From contig CAYTUV010000018.1 in NCBI GenBank assembly GCA_964441505.1, positions 7,576 through 71,575 on the forward strand: a stretch of DNA of 64,000 bases, given 5' to 3'. Under the pieces are notes generated by a model. The model was not told the origin of the DNA and searched no databases. It saw nothing but the letters and a program-made list of their open reading frames with translations. This DNA is from Fen-1258 sp964441505. Its GTDB lineage: Bacteria > Bacteroidota > Ignavibacteria > Ignavibacteriales > Melioribacteraceae. Positions 26,777 to 36,056 of this stretch are shown here, one piece after another (positions within the stretch are counted from its first letter, which is position 1; every line of letters starts with the position of its first letter). A program made the translations under genes and the position numbers.

Positions 26777-27327
26777 ATTATCTCGATTACATAATTTTGA
26801 TAATTATAATCATAGGCTTTCTGTTAGGCTTCAAGGATGGTTTTGTCAGAAAGATAATCGGTCTGATCGGATTTATTATTGGTATAATTCTGGCATTCCA
26901 ATTTTCCAACAAAGTTGGTAAGTACTTTGCATCCTTCTTTAATAATGATGAATATCTTTCAAGCGTTATTGCAGGTATAGCAATCTTTCTAATTGTCATA
27001 CTCATTGCATCATTAATCAAACGTGTTGTACATCCATTTGATAAAGTAAATCGTCTTATTAATCAATTTATCGGCGGTATAATCGGGGCAGTACAAATTT
27101 CGTTTTTCTTAAGTGCTGTTTTCTTGTTTCTTAATATCTTCAGTTTCCCGAATATCACTCTAAGAAATAATTCTTTTAGTTATAATTTTATTCTAGACCT
27201 GATCCCAAAATCTATTGATATTATAATCGGTAAAAACGCGAAAGCAACTGATTATTTAATTAAATATATAGAAAAGAAAGATTCAGATCCCAATTCACAA
27301 TTAGACTCTTCCAAGATTAAAAAATGA
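26773..27327 (+). CDS. cvpA: CvpA family membrane protein
   Basis: A 184-residue integral membrane protein with four hydrophobic segments (about 3-25, 28-48, 60-82, 98-122) and the family's DYIILIIIIIGFLLGFKDGF start and GLIGFIIGIILAF second helix. CvpA-type proteins affect envelope homeostasis and colicin V export in Enterobacteria; the biochemical function is not settled. Translation starts at a TTG overlapping the yqeY stop (TTGA), and its end overlaps mutS2 by 4 bases (ATGA). The neighbouring cvpA-mutS2 order is common in bacteria. Confidence 0.87.
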   Translation: MNYLDYIILIIIIIGFLLGFKDGFVRKIIGLIGFIIGIILAFQFSNKVGKYFASFFNNDEYLSSVIAGIAIFLIVILIASLIKRVVHPFDKVNRLINQFIGGIIGAVQISFFLSAVFLFLNIFSFPNITLRNNSFSYNFILDLIPKSIDIIIGKNAKATDYLIKYIEKKDSDPNSQLDSSKIKK

Positions 27328-29672
27328 TCGGTCAAAAAATTCTCGAAAAGCTGGAATACCAAAAAGTAATTGCACACATTCTGAAATACTGCATTACCGA
27401 TAATGGAAAAAGCGTTGTTCAAAATATACTGCCTCTTAACGATCTCGATCTGATTGAAAAGAACGGCAGACAGGTTAATGAAGCAAAAGAAATACTGGTA
27501 AAGAATGATTTCCCGCCGATAGAATATTTGCCGGATCTCAATGACGTACTTTCGCGAAGTCGAATTGAGGGGACAGTTCTTCAGATCCGTCAGATAATTG
27601 ATATTCTGAAACTCGCAGAATCTTCCCGCAAATTATTTCAGTTCTTAAGACCAAGAGATGGTGGTCGCTCTTACTTACATGAGTTATCGGAAATATTATA
27701 TGTAGATAAAGTTTTCGAACATTTCATCGGAAGAGTTTTTACGGAGAATGGTGAGGTTCGGGATGATGCAAGTACGAAGTTAAGAGAGATAAGAATTGAA
27801 ATCAGAGAAAAGGAAGCCTCTCTGCGTAAACAGGTACAGAAACTTTTAAAACATTTGAGCGATTCATATCTGGTTCAGGAAGAATATGTAACTCAGCGTG
27901 ATGGAAGAATTGTATTACCTGTTAAGTCCGAGCATAAGCGTCACGTTAGAGGTTTTGTACATTCTGAATCGTCTACCGGTCAGACAGTTTATATTGAACC
28001 GGAGGAAACCTTAGAGCTCAACAACGAAATTCTTTCTCTTGGTTTTGCCGAGAAGCGTGAGATCGAAAAAATATTGAAGGGGTTAACTGAAAGAATAGGA
28101 CAAGTTCACTCGGAACTAAAAATTTCTCTTACTGCGATTGCAGAAATAGATTCAATCTTCGCCCGGGCAAAATATTCTATTGAAATCATCGGTTCCCATC
28201 CGGAGTATGATGAGACAAAACCGTTTACAATGATAGATGCACGTCACCCGCTGCTAATCAAACGGATCGGTCATTCAAATACAGTTCCGATGGATTTGAA
28301 ATTGGAGGACGTGAACATTGTGCTGATTACCGGACCTAATGCGGGCGGCAAAACAGTTACATTAAAAACAACAGGACTGTTAGTCTGCCTTGCACAGGCG
28401 GGTATTCCAATTCCGGCACATCCGGATTCTAATTTTCACTTATTCGAAAAAGTTCTGGTAGATATTGGTGATGCTCAATCTATTGAGGACGATCTAAGTA
28501 CTTTCAGTTCACACTTGAAAAACATCAAAGAGATTATTGAAGAGGCTGACGAAAAAACTCTTGTAGTGCTTGATGAAATTGGAACCGGCACAGATCCCGA
28601 GGAAGGCGCAGCGATAGCAACTGGTATGCTTATAACATTGCGTGATAAAGGGGCAAAAGTTCTTGCAACCACTCATCATGGTAGTTTAAAGCTGGTTGCA
28701 AACCAACTCGAAAAATTCCAAAATGCTTCTATGGAGTTTGATACAGATCATCTTAAACCGACTTATCGGTTTAATCAGGGCACACCGGGTTCAAGCTATG
28801 CATTCGAGGTTGCCAACAGAATTGGATTTGATGATAAGTTTATTGCTCTGGCAAAAGAGTATCTGGATACAGATAAAACCAAGATTGAAGATTTCTTGGT
28901 TTCTCTAGAAAGAAAATCCCAGCAGCTTAAAGAACAACTCAACAAATCGGAAAGAGAGAATTCCCGCCTGAAGGGATTGACAAATCTCTATCAAGGAAAG
29001 ATTGAGCAGTTGGAACAGCAGAAGAAAGAAATTCTATCCGGCGCAAAAGAGAAAGCGGATCATTATCTCAGCGAAGTGAATAAGAAAGTTGAAAGTGCAA
29101 TAAAAAACATTCGGGAGTCTCAGGCTAATAAAGATGTGATTAAAGCTGAGAAGAAAATAATCGAGGAGATTAAAAAAGAGAGCCAAATTATTTTTAAGAA
29201 AGAGAAAAAGACCGTTGAAGATAAAGTGGAATTAAAGGTAGGGGATTACGTCAGGATAAAAGAAACTGATTCTGTTGGTGTTATAGAGGCGATTGATCTT
29301 GGAAGGAACAGGGCGGTATTGAGTGTTGGTTCTATTAAAATGAAAACGAAATATTCCGACTTGATACCGTCTAAAAAATCGGAAATTGAAAGATCATCAT
29401 CGAAATCTTTCAGCATTGATCAGAATGAAATCAGTTACAGGTTAGATCTTCGAGGTAAGAGAGCAGACGAGGCCGAATTTGAGATTATCAAATTTTTGGA
29501 TAATGCTTACATGAGCGGTGTTGACCGCGTTGAAATTTTACACGGCAAAGGCACAGGCGCTCTTAAACAACTCGTACATGGCCTGCTTAGGAACAATGGT
29601 TTGATAAAAAATTACTATTTTGCAAATATAGAGTATGGTGGTGAGGGAATAACAATCGTTGAACTAAAGTAG
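27324..29672 (+). CDS. mutS2: Endonuclease MutS2
   Basis: The 782-residue protein has the MutS2 layout: a helical core, an ABC-type ATPase (Walker A GPNAGGKTVT at about 337-346; Walker B LVVLDEIGTGTDP at about 413-425; STFSSH signature; TTHH motif), a long coiled coil (about 525-640), a KOW-like segment (VGDYVRIKETD) and a C-terminal Smr nuclease domain (LDLRGKRADEAE, LHGKGTGALK). It lacks the mismatch-recognition N-terminal domain of MutS1. It suppresses homologous recombination, and in some bacteria acts on collided ribosomes. It overlaps cvpA by 4 bases and precedes the biotin carboxylase gene by 5. Confidence 0.95.
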   Translation: MIGQKILEKLEYQKVIAHILKYCITDNGKSVVQNILPLNDLDLIEKNGRQVNEAKEILVKNDFPPIEYLPDLNDVLSRSRIEGTVLQIRQIIDILKLAESSRKLFQFLRPRDGGRSYLHELSEILYVDKVFEHFIGRVFTENGEVRDDASTKLREIRIEIREKEASLRKQVQKLLKHLSDSYLVQEEYVTQRDGRIVLPVKSEHKRHVRGFVHSESSTGQTVYIEPEETLELNNEILSLGFAEKREIEKILKGLTERIGQVHSELKISLTAIAEIDSIFARAKYSIEIIGSHPEYDETKPFTMIDARHPLLIKRIGHSNTVPMDLKLEDVNIVLITGPNAGGKTVTLKTTGLLVCLAQAGIPIPAHPDSNFHLFEKVLVDIGDAQSIEDDLSTFSSHLKNIKEIIEEADEKTLVVLDEIGTGTDPEEGAAIATGMLITLRDKGAKVLATTHHGSLKLVANQLEKFQNASMEFDTDHLKPTYRFNQGTPGSSYAFEVANRIGFDDKFIALAKEYLDTDKTKIEDFLVSLERKSQQLKEQLNKSERENSRLKGLTNLYQGKIEQLEQQKKEILSGAKEKADHYLSEVNKKVESAIKNIRESQANKDVIKAEKKIIEEIKKESQIIFKKEKKTVEDKVELKVGDYVRIKETDSVGVIEAIDLGRNRAVLSVGSIKMKTKYSDLIPSKKSEIERSSSKSFSIDQNEISYRLDLRGKRADEAEFEIIKFLDNAYMSGVDRVEILHGKGTGALKQLVHGLLRNNGLIKNYYFANIEYGGEGITIVELK

Positions 29673-29677
29673 GTCTA

Positions 29678-31174
29678 ATGATAAAAAAAATATTAATTGC
29701 TAATCGAGGAGAAATTGCCCACAGAATTATAAAAGCCTGCCGTGAGTTGGGAATTATTTCTGTCGCAATTTATTCCGAAGTAGATAAAAACGCTCTTCAT
29801 GTTCGCCGTGCCGATGAAGCCTACCTTATAGGCCCATCTCCAGCGAGTGAATCATATCTTAACAAAGAAAAAATAATAAAGCTGGCAAAAGAGGTTGGAG
29901 CTGATGCTATCCATCCCGGTTATGGATTCGTTTCGGAGAATCCGGAATTCATACGCATGGTTGAAGAGTCGGGGATTATATTTATCGGACCGTCATCTAA
30001 ATCCGTGACGATGATGGGGGAAAAAACATCCGCCAGAAGATTGATGAAGCTTAACAACGTTCCTATTGTTCCCGGAACGACTGAACCAATTAAGAATATC
30101 GAAGAAGGCAAAAGGATCTCTTACGAAATTGGTTATCCTGTAATGCTAAAAGCAGCAGCTGGCGGGGGCGGTAAGGGAATGCGTAAGATCGACTCTGTAG
30201 ATGAATTCGAAGAATCTTACAATCGTGCTAAAAACGAAGCCCTCAAAGCCTTTGGTAATGATGATGTCTATCTTGAAAAATTCATTGAACATCCCAAGCA
30301 TATCGAAGTGCAGATACTTGCCGATAAGTTTGGAAATTATATCCATCTCTTCGAACGCGAGTGTTCTGTGCAACGTCGTCACCAAAAAGTTATAGAAGAA
30401 GCACCTTCTATTGCCGTTGATGAAATCACTCGACATAAAATTACCCAGGCAGCTGTGAAGGCAGCTCAGGCATGCAATTATTATAATGCCGGTACGATTG
30501 AATTCCTGATGGATAAGAATAAGAATTTTTATTTTCTCGAAATGAATACCCGTCTTCAGGTTGAACATCCTGTCACTGAGATGATAACCGGAATTGATCT
30601 GGTCAAACAACAGATCAAAATAGCAGCCGGAGAAAGGCTTACCATAAAGCAAGAGGATTTGAAGATACACGGACATGCTGTTGAGTGCAGAATTTATGCT
30701 GAAGATGTCGATAACAACTTTGCACCATCGATTGGTAAAATAATCCATCATAGGCTCACATCGGGTCCGGGAATAAGAATTGACCGGGGTATAGATGTTC
30801 TAAGTGATGTTCCGATCTATTATGATCCCATGCTCTCCAAAGTTATTGCATGGGGAATAGATAGGGAAGAGGCTTTAGCAAGAATGAAGCGGGCGCTGGG
30901 AGAATATCAGATCAGCGGCGTGATAACAAATATTCCGGTCTTCAATTGGATTCTTAAGCAAAAAACTTTTTTGCAAGGATCGTTTGATATTAATTTTCTT
31001 GATAACGAATTCTTACCCCTCGTTCCGGGAAAATGGAAAGATGATTCTTCAAGCGGTTATGAAGAAATCGCCGCAGTCCTTGGCGCAATTCTGAAACAGA
31101 AGGAACTGGAAATCTCTCTATCGAATAATAATATTACTGACAGTAATACATGGCGGACACAACTCTATGAATGA
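29678..31174 (+). CDS. accC: Biotin carboxylase subunit of an acyl-CoA (or pyruvate) carboxylase
   Basis: This ATP-grasp enzyme carboxylates biotin on a partner carrier. Motifs are MIKKILIANRGEIAHRI, HPGYGFVSENPEF, the glycine-rich loop AAAGGGGKGMR (about 162-172), the ERECSVQRRHQKVIEEAP segment with the HQK and EE residues, and EMNTRLQVEHPVTEM. At 498 residues it is about 50 longer than classical AccC, like the alpha subunits of propionyl- or acetyl-CoA carboxylases, but the carrier domain is on a separate overlapping gene. No carboxyltransferase gene is nearby, so the acceptor is open; AccC of fatty acid synthesis is one choice. Confidence 0.85.
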   Translation: MIKKILIANRGEIAHRIIKACRELGIISVAIYSEVDKNALHVRRADEAYLIGPSPASESYLNKEKIIKLAKEVGADAIHPGYGFVSENPEFIRMVEESGIIFIGPSSKSVTMMGEKTSARRLMKLNNVPIVPGTTEPIKNIEEGKRISYEIGYPVMLKAAAGGGGKGMRKIDSVDEFEESYNRAKNEALKAFGNDDVYLEKFIEHPKHIEVQILADKFGNYIHLFERECSVQRRHQKVIEEAPSIAVDEITRHKITQAAVKAAQACNYYNAGTIEFLMDKNKNFYFLEMNTRLQVEHPVTEMITGIDLVKQQIKIAAGERLTIKQEDLKIHGHAVECRIYAEDVDNNFAPSIGKIIHHRLTSGPGIRIDRGIDVLSDVPIYYDPMLSKVIAWGIDREEALARMKRALGEYQISGVITNIPVFNWILKQKTFLQGSFDINFLDNEFLPLVPGKWKDDSSSGYEEIAAVLGAILKQKELEISLSNNNITDSNTWRTQLYE

Positions 31175-31667
31175 ATTTATTGTAACAATCAATAATCATA
31201 AACACATAGTTAAGATTCTTGGTGACGGAAAAGTGCAGATTGGCGAGAAAGAAATTAATGCCGATGTTTCTAAGATTACCGACAACGCGTTTGTAATAAG
31301 AATTGGTAACAGTGTTTTTGAAATTACGTCTGATAAACTTGGAACTGACCGGTTTGGAATTATCATCGATGCCTCTTATTTCGATGCTACAGTACGGACA
31401 CGGTTACAAGAGACTGCGAACGATCTTCAAAAAAATAAAAGCAAATTAAAACATCACTCCGATGTTAAAGCACCTATGCCGGGTCTATTGCTGAAATTAA
31501 AGAAAGTGGTGGGGGACGAGGTTAAATTAGGAGAATCCATATTCATTTTAGAAGCGATGAAAATGGAAAATGAATTGCGCTCACCGGCCAGCGGTATTGT
31601 AAAAAATATATTTTATAAGGAAGGTCAGTCGGTCGAAAAAGATTCTATAATTCTGACAATCGAATGA
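31167..31667 (+). CDS. Biotin carboxyl carrier protein (biotin/lipoyl domain)
   Basis: A 166-residue carrier with a C-terminal biotinyl domain (about 95-166) including ILEAMKMENELRSPASG, in which the Lys between two Met residues takes the biotin. The N-terminal 90 residues form a small beta domain like that found ahead of the carrier in acyl-CoA carboxylase alpha chains, so the pair at 29678 and 31167 looks like a split alpha chain. It overlaps the biotin carboxylase by 8 bases. The missing partner is a carboxyltransferase, which must be encoded elsewhere. Confidence 0.86.
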   Translation: MNEFIVTINNHKHIVKILGDGKVQIGEKEINADVSKITDNAFVIRIGNSVFEITSDKLGTDRFGIIIDASYFDATVRTRLQETANDLQKNKSKLKHHSDVKAPMPGLLLKLKKVVGDEVKLGESIFILEAMKMENELRSPASGIVKNIFYKEGQSVEKDSIILTIE

Positions 31668-31738
31668 CAAATCTTATTTGCTTTTTAAATACAATTACTT
31701 ATCTTCTCAACGAATTTTCATAAACAATAGGAGGTTGT

Positions 31739-33034
31739 GTGAAGAAAATATTTACCTTTTTATTCGTATGTATTCTATTTGTTGGCAATACATTTGCCGG
31801 CGGTTTTCATACCGGTACCCAGGGTGCGAGAGCAATGGGTATGGGTCACGCGTTTGTTGGAATGGCTGCAGATGCATCAGCCATTTATTTTAATCCTGCC
31901 GGTTTAACACAATTAAAAGGCATGAACATTTTATTGGGTTCAACTTTCATTATGCCAAAAGTTGATTTCACCGGTCCAAACCCTTCAGTAGTAACCGCAA
32001 CAACCCCTATACCTCCAACGACATCAACGGTATCAAGAACATTTACTCCAATTAATTTCTATGGAGTTTATGGAATGGAGAATGGACTATCTTTCGGTAT
32101 TGGTGTTTACAATCCTTATGGACTTGGTTCAGAGTGGCCATCAAATTGGATTGGAAAATCGTTGGCTGTTAAAACAGAATTAGTAACTTTTTATATAAAT
32201 CCAACCGTAGCTTACCAGGTATCGGATAATTTTTCAATTGGTGTTGGATTTAATTATATCATTTCCAATGTAAAGTTCTATCAAGTAATTGATATACCAA
32301 CCATTCCTTTGGCACCCGGTGTAAGTCTTCCTGGCGCTGCAAATGTTGGTGTTAACTTAGAGGGGAATGGCGATGCAGCATACTCCTTCAGTGCAGGATT
32401 GCTTTTCAAACCAACTAAAGATCTTTCATTAGGTGCTTCTTATCGTCATTCCGCAGAAATTACATTTAATGGTGATCTAACATTTACAGGATTAAATGCA
32501 AAACCAGCTGGTTTTCCGGTTGGACAAGCTGATCTCTTCCCATCCGGACCAGGTGTAGCAAAAATAACAATGCCTTCTGATTTGAGATTTGGTGCATCCT
32601 ATAATGCTACAGAGGATTTTACTGTAAATGCAGATATCCAATTTGTTGGCTGGTCAAGTTATAAGGAGCTTGCTGCTAATTTCGAAAAAAACACTGCTGC
32701 ATGGGCTGATTTGAAATCTGTTAAGAATTGGGAAAATTCGGTGACATATAGAGTTGGCGCAGAATACCGTATGGATAAGCTTGCTTTAAGAGTGGGATAT
32801 GTCCGTGATGGATCGCCAATTCCTACAAAGTATATGGATCCTTCGCTTCCTGGCAATGATCGTAATGAATATAATGTTGGTGTAGGTTATCAGATCACAC
32901 AGAATATTCGTGTAGATGCTGCATATGAGTACATATCATTTGAAAACGTTGTCACTAATTCAGCAATTCCATTTAACGGGAAGTACAAGAATTCGACAAA
33001 TATTTTTGGTATTAATTTAGGGTTTGGTTTTTAA
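31739..33034 (+). CDS. OmpP1/FadL family outer-membrane transport protein
   Basis: The 431-residue exported barrel protein has a signal peptide ending near residue 20 (NTFAG). The FadL signature follows: HTGTQGARAMGMGHAFVG, ADASAIYFNPAGLTQLKG (the NPAGL hatch element) and alternating beta strands through the C-terminal INLGFGF, which ends in Phe as outer-membrane barrels do. The family takes up hydrophobic compounds such as long-chain fatty acids or aromatics. Translation starts at GTG with a strong AGGAGG at 31729-31734. A rho-independent terminator follows. Confidence 0.9.
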   Translation: MKKIFTFLFVCILFVGNTFAGGFHTGTQGARAMGMGHAFVGMAADASAIYFNPAGLTQLKGMNILLGSTFIMPKVDFTGPNPSVVTATTPIPPTTSTVSRTFTPINFYGVYGMENGLSFGIGVYNPYGLGSEWPSNWIGKSLAVKTELVTFYINPTVAYQVSDNFSIGVGFNYIISNVKFYQVIDIPTIPLAPGVSLPGAANVGVNLEGNGDAAYSFSAGLLFKPTKDLSLGASYRHSAEITFNGDLTFTGLNAKPAGFPVGQADLFPSGPGVAKITMPSDLRFGASYNATEDFTVNADIQFVGWSSYKELAANFEKNTAAWADLKSVKNWENSVTYRVGAEYRMDKLALRVGYVRDGSPIPTKYMDPSLPGNDRNEYNVGVGYQITQNIRVDAAYEYISFENVVTNSAIPFNGKYKNSTNIFGINLGFGF

Positions 33035-33059
33035 TTAACTTTTATTGTTTAGAATTATT

Positions 33060-33097
33060 AACCCGCTCTCTGAGAAATCAGTAAGCGGGTTTTTTTC
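33060..33097 (+). terminator. Rho-independent terminator after the FadL-like gene
   Basis: An inverted repeat AACCCGCT (33060-33067) and AGCGGGTT (33084-33091) with a 16-base loop is followed by a run of T up to 33096. It ends transcription of the porin gene before atpD. Confidence 0.85.
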
Positions 33098-33203
33098 GCT
33101 TACTTGATTTATGCGAGTCCCTTCTTTCATCTTCAAAATCTTTGGAAATCACCCCATTCTTTCATAATTTCACACACTAAATTTTGAAATAAAAGGATTA
33201 ATA

Positions 33204-34613
33204 ATGGCTACTAACGAAGGCGTAATTGCCCAAGTAATTGGACCCGTCGTGGATATCGATTTTCAAGACGGATACCTCCCGAAAATTTACAATTCAATCA
33301 AAATTCCAAGAAAAAACATAGAGGGCGTTGATGAGGTCTTGATTGTTGAAGCCCAGCAGCATCTTGGTGAAAATAGAGTTCGTACAGTCGCTATGGATTC
33401 AACTGATGGTTTGGTACGCGGTATGCAGGCAATCGATACAGGCGAACCGATTACAGTGCCGGTTGGACCCGAAACATTGGGCAGACTGATAAATGTTATT
33501 GGTGACGGAATTGACGGACTTGGTGAAATCAAATCTAATAAACGTTATGCTATTCACCGTCACGCTCCGGAATTTGATACTCTTTCCACACGACAGGAGA
33601 TGTTTGAAACAGGAATAAAAGTTATAGATCTTCTCGAACCTTATTCCAAAGGTGGAAAGACAGGTTTATTTGGTGGAGCGGGCGTTGGTAAAACAGTTAT
33701 CATTCAAGAGTTGATTCATAACATTGCAAAACAGCACGGCGGTTATTCCGTATTCGCTGGTGTTGGTGAAAGAACCAGAGAGGGAAATGATCTCTGGCTC
33801 GAAATGAAAGAGTCCGGTGTATTGCCCAAAACAGCGCTTGTTTTCGGACAGATGAACGAACCACCGGGAGCCCGTTTAAGAATTGGATTGACAGGTTTAG
33901 CAATTGCAGAATATTTCCGGGATGAAGAAGAACGTGACGTACTGTTGTTTATAGATAACATTTTCCGTTTCACACAAGCAGGTTCTGAAGTATCCGCTTT
34001 GTTAGGTCGAATGCCTTCAGCGGTTGGTTATCAGCCAAACCTTTCATCGGAAATGGGAGAGCTTCAGGAAAGAATTACTTCGACCGATAAAGGATCTATC
34101 ACATCAGTTCAAGCTATTTATGTTCCGGCAGATGACTTAACAGATCCCGCACCGGCAACAGCGTTCTCTCACCTTGATGCTACAACAGTATTAAGCCGTC
34201 AGATTTCCGAGCTTGGTATATATCCTGCAGTTGATCCTCTCGATTCCACATCAAGAATTCTTCAGCCTGATATTGTTGGCCAGGAACATTACAATGTTGC
34301 TAAACAGGTAAAGGAAATCCTTCAGTCATATAAAGATTTACAGGACATCATTAATATTCTTGGTATGGATGAACTTTCTGAAGAAGATAAAATTATTGTG
34401 CGCCGTGCAAGAAGAATTCAGAGATTTTTAAGTCAGCCATTTCACGTCGCTGAGCAGTTCACCGGATTTGCAGGAAAGTATGTGAAGATTGAAGATACGA
34501 TCAGAAGCTTTAAAGAAATTCTTGAAGGTAAACATGATAATCTGCCAGAGCAGGCGTTTATGTATGTTGGCACAATTGAAGAAGCCGTTGAAAAAGCAAA
34601 AACAATGCAATAA
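33204..34613 (+). CDS. atpD: F1 ATP synthase subunit beta
   Basis: The catalytic subunit of F-type ATP synthase, 469 residues. It has the Walker A GGAGVGKT (about 155-162), the GERTREGNDLW segment with the catalytic Glu, the LLFIDNIFRFTQAGSEVSA Walker B region and the DELSEEDK catch-loop region. The gene is paired only with atpC; the other ATP synthase genes are not in this window. This split arrangement is known in Chlorobi and Bacteroidetes. The start is ATG, with AAAGG upstream. Confidence 0.97.
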   Translation: MATNEGVIAQVIGPVVDIDFQDGYLPKIYNSIKIPRKNIEGVDEVLIVEAQQHLGENRVRTVAMDSTDGLVRGMQAIDTGEPITVPVGPETLGRLINVIGDGIDGLGEIKSNKRYAIHRHAPEFDTLSTRQEMFETGIKVIDLLEPYSKGGKTGLFGGAGVGKTVIIQELIHNIAKQHGGYSVFAGVGERTREGNDLWLEMKESGVLPKTALVFGQMNEPPGARLRIGLTGLAIAEYFRDEEERDVLLFIDNIFRFTQAGSEVSALLGRMPSAVGYQPNLSSEMGELQERITSTDKGSITSVQAIYVPADDLTDPAPATAFSHLDATTVLSRQISELGIYPAVDPLDSTSRILQPDIVGQEHYNVAKQVKEILQSYKDLQDIINILGMDELSEEDKIIVRRARRIQRFLSQPFHVAEQFTGFAGKYVKIEDTIRSFKEILEGKHDNLPEQAFMYVGTIEEAVEKAKTMQ

Positions 34614-34653
34614 ACCTAAGGTTCATAAATAATCCGGAGATGTTCAAATCATA

Positions 34654-35064
34654 ATGAAAGAAATTTTTGTCGAAATAATTACTCCGTCAAAAAGTGCTTA
34701 CAAGGGACATGTAATTTCCATTACAGTCCCCGGAACAATGGGAAATTTTCAGGTGTTGTTTAATCACGCACCAATATTGAGTTCTCTTGAAATCGGGAAA
34801 ATTTTGATTGAAGACGCAACCGGACAGCATATTGAGTTTGCCACCAGCGGTGGTACTGTGGAGATGAGAGATAATAAAGTTTTAATTCTTGCCGATAGTG
34901 TTGAAACTGCGGAAGAGATTGATGTGGAACGCGCCAAGAGATCTCTTGAACGTGCGAAAGAAAGATTGGCTACCAGAGGTAAAGGTGATGTTGATATTAT
35001 ACGCGCTGAACTTGCTCTTCAACGTGCGATGAACAGAATGAAATTTGTGAATGCGAGTCATTAA
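34654..35064 (+). CDS. atpC: F1 ATP synthase subunit epsilon
   Basis: The 136-residue central-stalk subunit has the usual N-terminal beta sandwich (IFVEIITPSKSAYKGHVISI, MGNFQVLFNHAPILSSL) and a C-terminal helical hairpin (about 90-130, ERAKRSLERAKERLATRG and ALQRAMNRM). It couples rotation to the catalytic hexamer and can inhibit hydrolysis. It lies 40 bases after atpD, and a terminator follows, so the two form a short operon. Confidence 0.93.
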   Translation: MKEIFVEIITPSKSAYKGHVISITVPGTMGNFQVLFNHAPILSSLEIGKILIEDATGQHIEFATSGGTVEMRDNKVLILADSVETAEEIDVERAKRSLERAKERLATRGKGDVDIIRAELALQRAMNRMKFVNASH

Positions 35065-35089
35065 CGATTAGTTGTTAGTATCAAGTTTG

Positions 35090-35115
35090 AATCCCGCTTC
35101 GTGTGGGATTTTTTT
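35090..35115 (+). terminator. Rho-independent terminator after atpC
   Basis: A stem AATCCC (35090-35095) and GGGATT (35105-35110), extended by weaker pairs around the CTTCGTG loop, is followed by a T run to 35115. It lies 25 bases after the atpC stop codon. Confidence 0.8.
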
Positions 35116-35170
35116 ACCTTCGGCTTTACTTTTTCCTCTTTCCCAAGAAAAACAATCAAATTAATATTCA

Positions 35171-35255
35171 ATAGAACGCAGATGACACTGATTAAACGGA
35201 TTTATACAGATAAAATCCGCGATGGTCCGCCTCATCTGTGTAATCCGTGTTCTAT
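35171..35255. repeat. Palindromic intergenic repeat (GCAGATGACACTGATTAAACGG class)
   Basis: An 85-base non-coding element is bounded by ATAGAAC (35171-35177) and its complement GTTCTAT (35249-35255). It contains an inner hairpin, CGGATTT (35197-35203) with AAATCCG (35213-35219). The words GATTAAACGGATT and CATCTGTGTAATCCGTGTTCT match a dispersed repeat class I know from many environmental bacterial genomes. It sits between the convergent atpC and sod genes, after the atpC terminator. Confidence 0.6.
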
Positions 35256-35332
35256 TTCTCTAATCATTTTTTCTTAATCTCTTAGTTGATAACATTGCCT
35301 CACCAAGATAGTGAGATTGGTTTTAGCAATAT

Positions 35333-36055
35333 TTATTTTACAGATGCAAATCTCTTTGCAACTTCATCCCAGTTCACAACATTCCACCATGATGCAATGT
35401 AATCCGGTCTGCGGTTTTGATAATGCAGATAGTATGCATGTTCCCATACATCAAGAGTTAAAAGTGGTGTGCCTTTAACTTCGGAAAGATCCATCAAAGG
35501 ATTGTCTTGATTAGGAGTAGATGTCACGACAAGTTTTCCACCAGAATAAACTAACCATGCCCAACCTGAACCGAAACGTGTTGCACCAGCCGCCGAAAAT
35601 AGTTCTTTGAATTTATCGAAAGAACCGAATGTGCTGTTCATTGCATCTGCAAGTGCGCCTGTTGGCTGTCCGCCTTTATTTGGACCCATTACCTGCCAGA
35701 AGATATTATGATTAAACACTCCGCCGCCATTATTTCTTACTGCTGCAGGTGCTTTAGAAATGTTCATAAAAATGTCTTCTAAAAATTTTCCCTCGAGTTC
35801 GGTACCTTCTACAGCTTTGTTGAGATTGTTAACATAAGCAGCATGGTGTTTGTCGTGATGAATTTCCATTGTACGAGCATCGATATGCGGTTCCAAAGCA
35901 TCGAATGCATATGGCAACGGCATCAACTCAAATTTACTCATTGTGTTACTCCTGTCTAATGATTGATTTATTTTATTTGTTATCGCATCCATTTTTTTTA
36001 GACCGCCGGCAATAGTGAATATACCGAGCGATGCAAGAAATTTTTTTCTGTCCAT
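35333..36055 (-). CDS. sodB: Fe/Mn superoxide dismutase with N-terminal signal-like extension
   Basis: It disproportionates superoxide. The metal ligand His is in MEIHHDKHHAAYVNNLNKA, another in GGGVFNHNIFW, and the Asp and His lie in DVWEHAYYLHYQNRR. The NQDNP segment resembles the Mn-type. The ATG used here (240 residues) is one base after the iscA-like gene, with GGAG upstream, and adds MDRKKFLASLGIFTIAGG, a Tat- or Sec-like leader. A second in-frame ATG at 35941, with its own AGGAG, gives 203 residues, the usual cytosolic length. Both may be used; which is real is unproved. Confidence 0.9.
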   Translation of the reverse strand: MDRKKFLASLGIFTIAGGLKKMDAITNKINQSLDRSNTMSKFELMPLPYAFDALEPHIDARTMEIHHDKHHAAYVNNLNKAVEGTELEGKFLEDIFMNISKAPAAVRNNGGGVFNHNIFWQVMGPNKGGQPTGALADAMNSTFGSFDKFKELFSAAGATRFGSGWAWLVYSGGKLVVTSTPNQDNPLMDLSEVKGTPLLTLDVWEHAYYLHYQNRRPDYIASWWNVVNWDEVAKRFASVK

Positions 36056-36056
36056 T

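Noticed and set aside
30146..30751. 201-residue minus-strand frame
   Set aside because: Antisense to the biotin carboxylase; no motif.
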